The notes beneath the pieces are model-generated. The model ran no database searches, was not told the origin of the DNA, and worked only from the letters and a program-made list of their open reading frames with translations. From positions 1 to 6,190 of the forward strand of contig CAMUFS010000191.1 in the NCBI GenBank assembly GCA_947088195.1: a DNA stretch of 6,190 nt, written 5' to 3'. This stretch comes from an uncultured Clostridia bacterium. GTDB lineage: Bacteria; Bacillota; Clostridia; Lachnospirales; Lachnospiraceae. A program made the position numbers and the translations under genes. This document shows, piece after piece, positions 4,702 through 6,190 of this stretch (its first letter is position 1; each line of letters starts with the position of its first letter).

Positions 4702-6190
4702 TTATATTTTTGGTTCTTCTTCTGTTTTTTCTTTGCTTTCTCTAACTTTTGCTATACTTGCCACGGAAATATCTTCTTCCATATTGATCAATTTTACACC
4801 AGATGTAATGCGACCTAATACGGAGATTCCTTCCACTGGTATACGAATGATAATTCCTCCTGTTGTGATTATCATAATCTCCTGATCGGGATTTATTGCC
4901 TTTGCACCTACTACATTTCCTGAGCGTTCGTTGATCTTATAACATTTTACACCTTTTCCGCCGCGCTGCTGCACGGCAAACTCTTCCATTTTTGTGCGTT
5001 TTCCTAATCCATTTTCTGATACGATCAAAAGGGCCTCTCCTTGTGCATGAAGCTGCATCCCAATTACCTCGTCTCCATCATCCAGATTCATGCCGATTAC
5101 ACCCATGGAGCTTCTTCCTGTCGATCTGACATCACTTTCTTTAAAACGAATACATTTTCCAAGCTTTGTCACAAGAAGAATATCCATATGATTGTCTGTA
5201 AATTTAACTTCGATCAGCTCATCATCATCCTTTAGATTGATCGTTTGAAGTCCGGTCTTTCGTATATTTGCAAATTCTGCGACAGAGGTCTTTTTCACTA
5301 GACCTTTTTTAGTCGCCATAAAGAGATAATTATCTTTTTTGTATTCTTTGATCGAGATAATTGCTGTGATCTTTTCTCCTGCTGTCAGCTGAAGTAGATT
5401 TATAATCGCTGTGCCGCGCGCAGTTCGTCCGGCATCTGGGATCTCATATGCCTTCATCCGGTATGCCTTACCTCGATTGGTAAAGAACATTAGATAATTA
5501 TGCGTCTTTGTCATAAGAAGATCTTCAATATAATCTTCCTCGATAGTCTGCATACCTTTAATTCCCTTGCCACCGCGATTTTGGCTCTTGAAGTTATCTA
5601 TTGTCATTCTCTTGATATATCCAAGATTTGTCATGGTGATAACAGTATCTTCATTTGGAATCATGTCCTCCATGGAAATATCAAATTCATCGTAACCGAT
5701 GGAGGTTCTTCTGTCATCTCCGTATTTGTCACTGATCAGCATAATTTCTTCACGAATCACACTAAGAAGCTTTTTCTCATCGGAAAGTATCGCCTTCAAT
5801 TCTGCAATCCTCTCTTGAAGCTCTTTATATTCCTGCAAGAGCTTCTCTCTCTCCAAACCAGTGAGAGCGCGAATACGCATATCAACAATCGCCTGTGCCT
5901 GCGCATCTGACAAGCCAAATCTCTCGATCAAACGGCTTTTTGCCTCATTGACAGACTTTGAACTGCGGACAATCTGTATTACCTCATCAATATGATCGAG
6001 AGCGATCAACAACCCTTCCAGGATATGAGCACGTTCTTCTGCCTTATTAAGCTCATAGCGCGTTCTTCTTGTGACGACATCCTCTTGATGCTTTAGGTAA
6101 TACGTAAGCATATCCAAAAGATTCAAAACCTTTGGCTCTCCATTGACAAGAGATAACATAATTACACCAAAGGTATCCTGAAGCTGTGTG
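4702..6190 (-). CDS. gyrA: DNA gyrase subunit A, C-terminal part (5' end outside window)
   Basis: The 3' part of gyrA; the frame stays open to the right edge, where it reads TQLQDTFGVI before an internal methionine at 6159. About 495 codons are visible of an expected 800-850. GyrA, with GyrB, introduces negative supercoils using ATP. Seen (numbering from that internal Met): the end of the breakage-reunion domain, with a coiled-coil-like helix around RAHILEGLLIALDHIDEVI (43-61) and MRIRALTGLEREKL (94-107), then the six-bladed beta-pinwheel DNA-wrapping domain. The GyrA box appears as QNRGGKG (193-199), with a second RGGKG at 399-403. The box and the long, complete pinwheel argue for GyrA over ParC. 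The tail is short and acidic-charged (ESKEKTEEEPKI). The catalytic tyrosine and quinolone-resistance region are outside the window. It ends against the bidirectional terminator. Confidence 0.96.
   Translation of the reverse strand, partial: TQLQDTFGVIMLSLVNGEPKVLNLLDMLTYYLKHQEDVVTRRTRYELNKAEERAHILEGLLIALDHIDEVIQIVRSSKSVNEAKSRLIERFGLSDAQAQAIVDMRIRALTGLEREKLLQEYKELQERIAELKAILSDEKKLLSVIREEIMLISDKYGDDRRTSIGYDEFDISMEDMIPNEDTVITMTNLGYIKRMTIDNFKSQNRGGKGIKGMQTIEEDYIEDLLMTKTHNYLMFFTNRGKAYRMKAYEIPDAGRTARGTAIINLLQLTAGEKITAIISIKEYKKDNYLFMATKKGLVKKTSVAEFANIRKTGLQTINLKDDDELIEVKFTDNHMDILLVTKLGKCIRFKESDVRSTGRSSMGVIGMNLDDGDEVIGMQLHAQGEALLIVSENGLGKRTKMEEFAVQQRGGKGVKCYKINERSGNVVGAKAINPDQEIMIITTGGIIIRIPVEGISVLGRITSGVKLINMEEDISVASIAKVRESKEKTEEEPKI

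Noticed and set aside
4630..4818. A 62-codon plus-strand frame spanning the terminator and the gyrA end.
   Set aside because: It crosses a strong intrinsic terminator, has no convincing ribosome binding site and its residues mirror the antisense gyrA codons.
4894..4970. Second RGGKG motif in the GyrA C-terminal domain (around 4950-4964) as a possible unusual duplicated GyrA box.
   Set aside because: As I recall, Bacillus-type GyrA proteins also carry a second RGGKG in a later blade, so it is a normal family feature.
5500..5910. A 136-codon plus-strand reading frame inside gyrA, and similar shorter frames opposite plsC, the fumarase genes and the permease.
   Set aside because: They lie antisense to well-conserved genes, have no ribosome binding sites or recognisable domains, and are explained as shadows of the real frames.
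4702..6159. A complete 485-residue protein starting at the methionine at 6159.
   Set aside because: The frame is open upstream to the edge and encodes conserved GyrA residues (TQLQDTFGVI), so the methionine is internal to a truncated gyrA.

Overview
The window looks like a low-GC Gram-positive chromosome, most likely class Clostridia and probably a Lachnospiraceae-type gut anaerobe. That placement is an inference from AT-rich intergenic DNA, strong AGGAG-type ribosome binding sites, a two-subunit oxygen-sensitive (class I) fumarase, a tRNA gene without an encoded CCA, and an ABC permease carrying a DEGYLMFTLPV motif that I associate with this group.

Left part (1-383), minus strand: a tRNA-Ser(GCU) gene has its own perfect-consensus promoter. 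Just downstream lies a second very strong promoter with an AT-rich upstream element. Its transcript runs off the left edge and carries motifs resembling the leader of a ribosomal RNA operon, so an rRNA operon probably lies just outside the window. The middle-left part (384-2526), also minus strand, is a tightly packed three-gene cluster: fumarase alpha subunit, fumarase beta subunit, then a PlsC-like 1-acylglycerol-3-phosphate acyltransferase. Each junction overlaps by a few bases or is closely coupled. No terminator is visible between the acyltransferase gene and the tRNA promoter.

Middle (2527-2724): a divergent promoter region. It holds the minus-strand fumarase promoter and a plus-strand promoter for the next operon, the latter overlapped by a perfect 10-bp inverted repeat that is a likely repressor operator. 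Middle-right (2725-4597), plus strand: a three-gene operon of a short YtrA-type GntR repressor, an ABC ATPase and a six-helix ABC-2-like membrane protein, all with overlapping ends. This is the classic layout of a self-regulated exporter or stress-responsive transporter; its substrate cannot be read from the sequence.

Right part (4598-6190): a bidirectional intrinsic terminator separates the ABC operon from the converging gyrA gene. Only the C-terminal part of gyrA (about 495 codons) is inside the window. All coding regions look intact apart from the edge truncation of gyrA. I see no CRISPR array, insertion sequence, phage gene or clear novel system; the most useful observations are regulatory.
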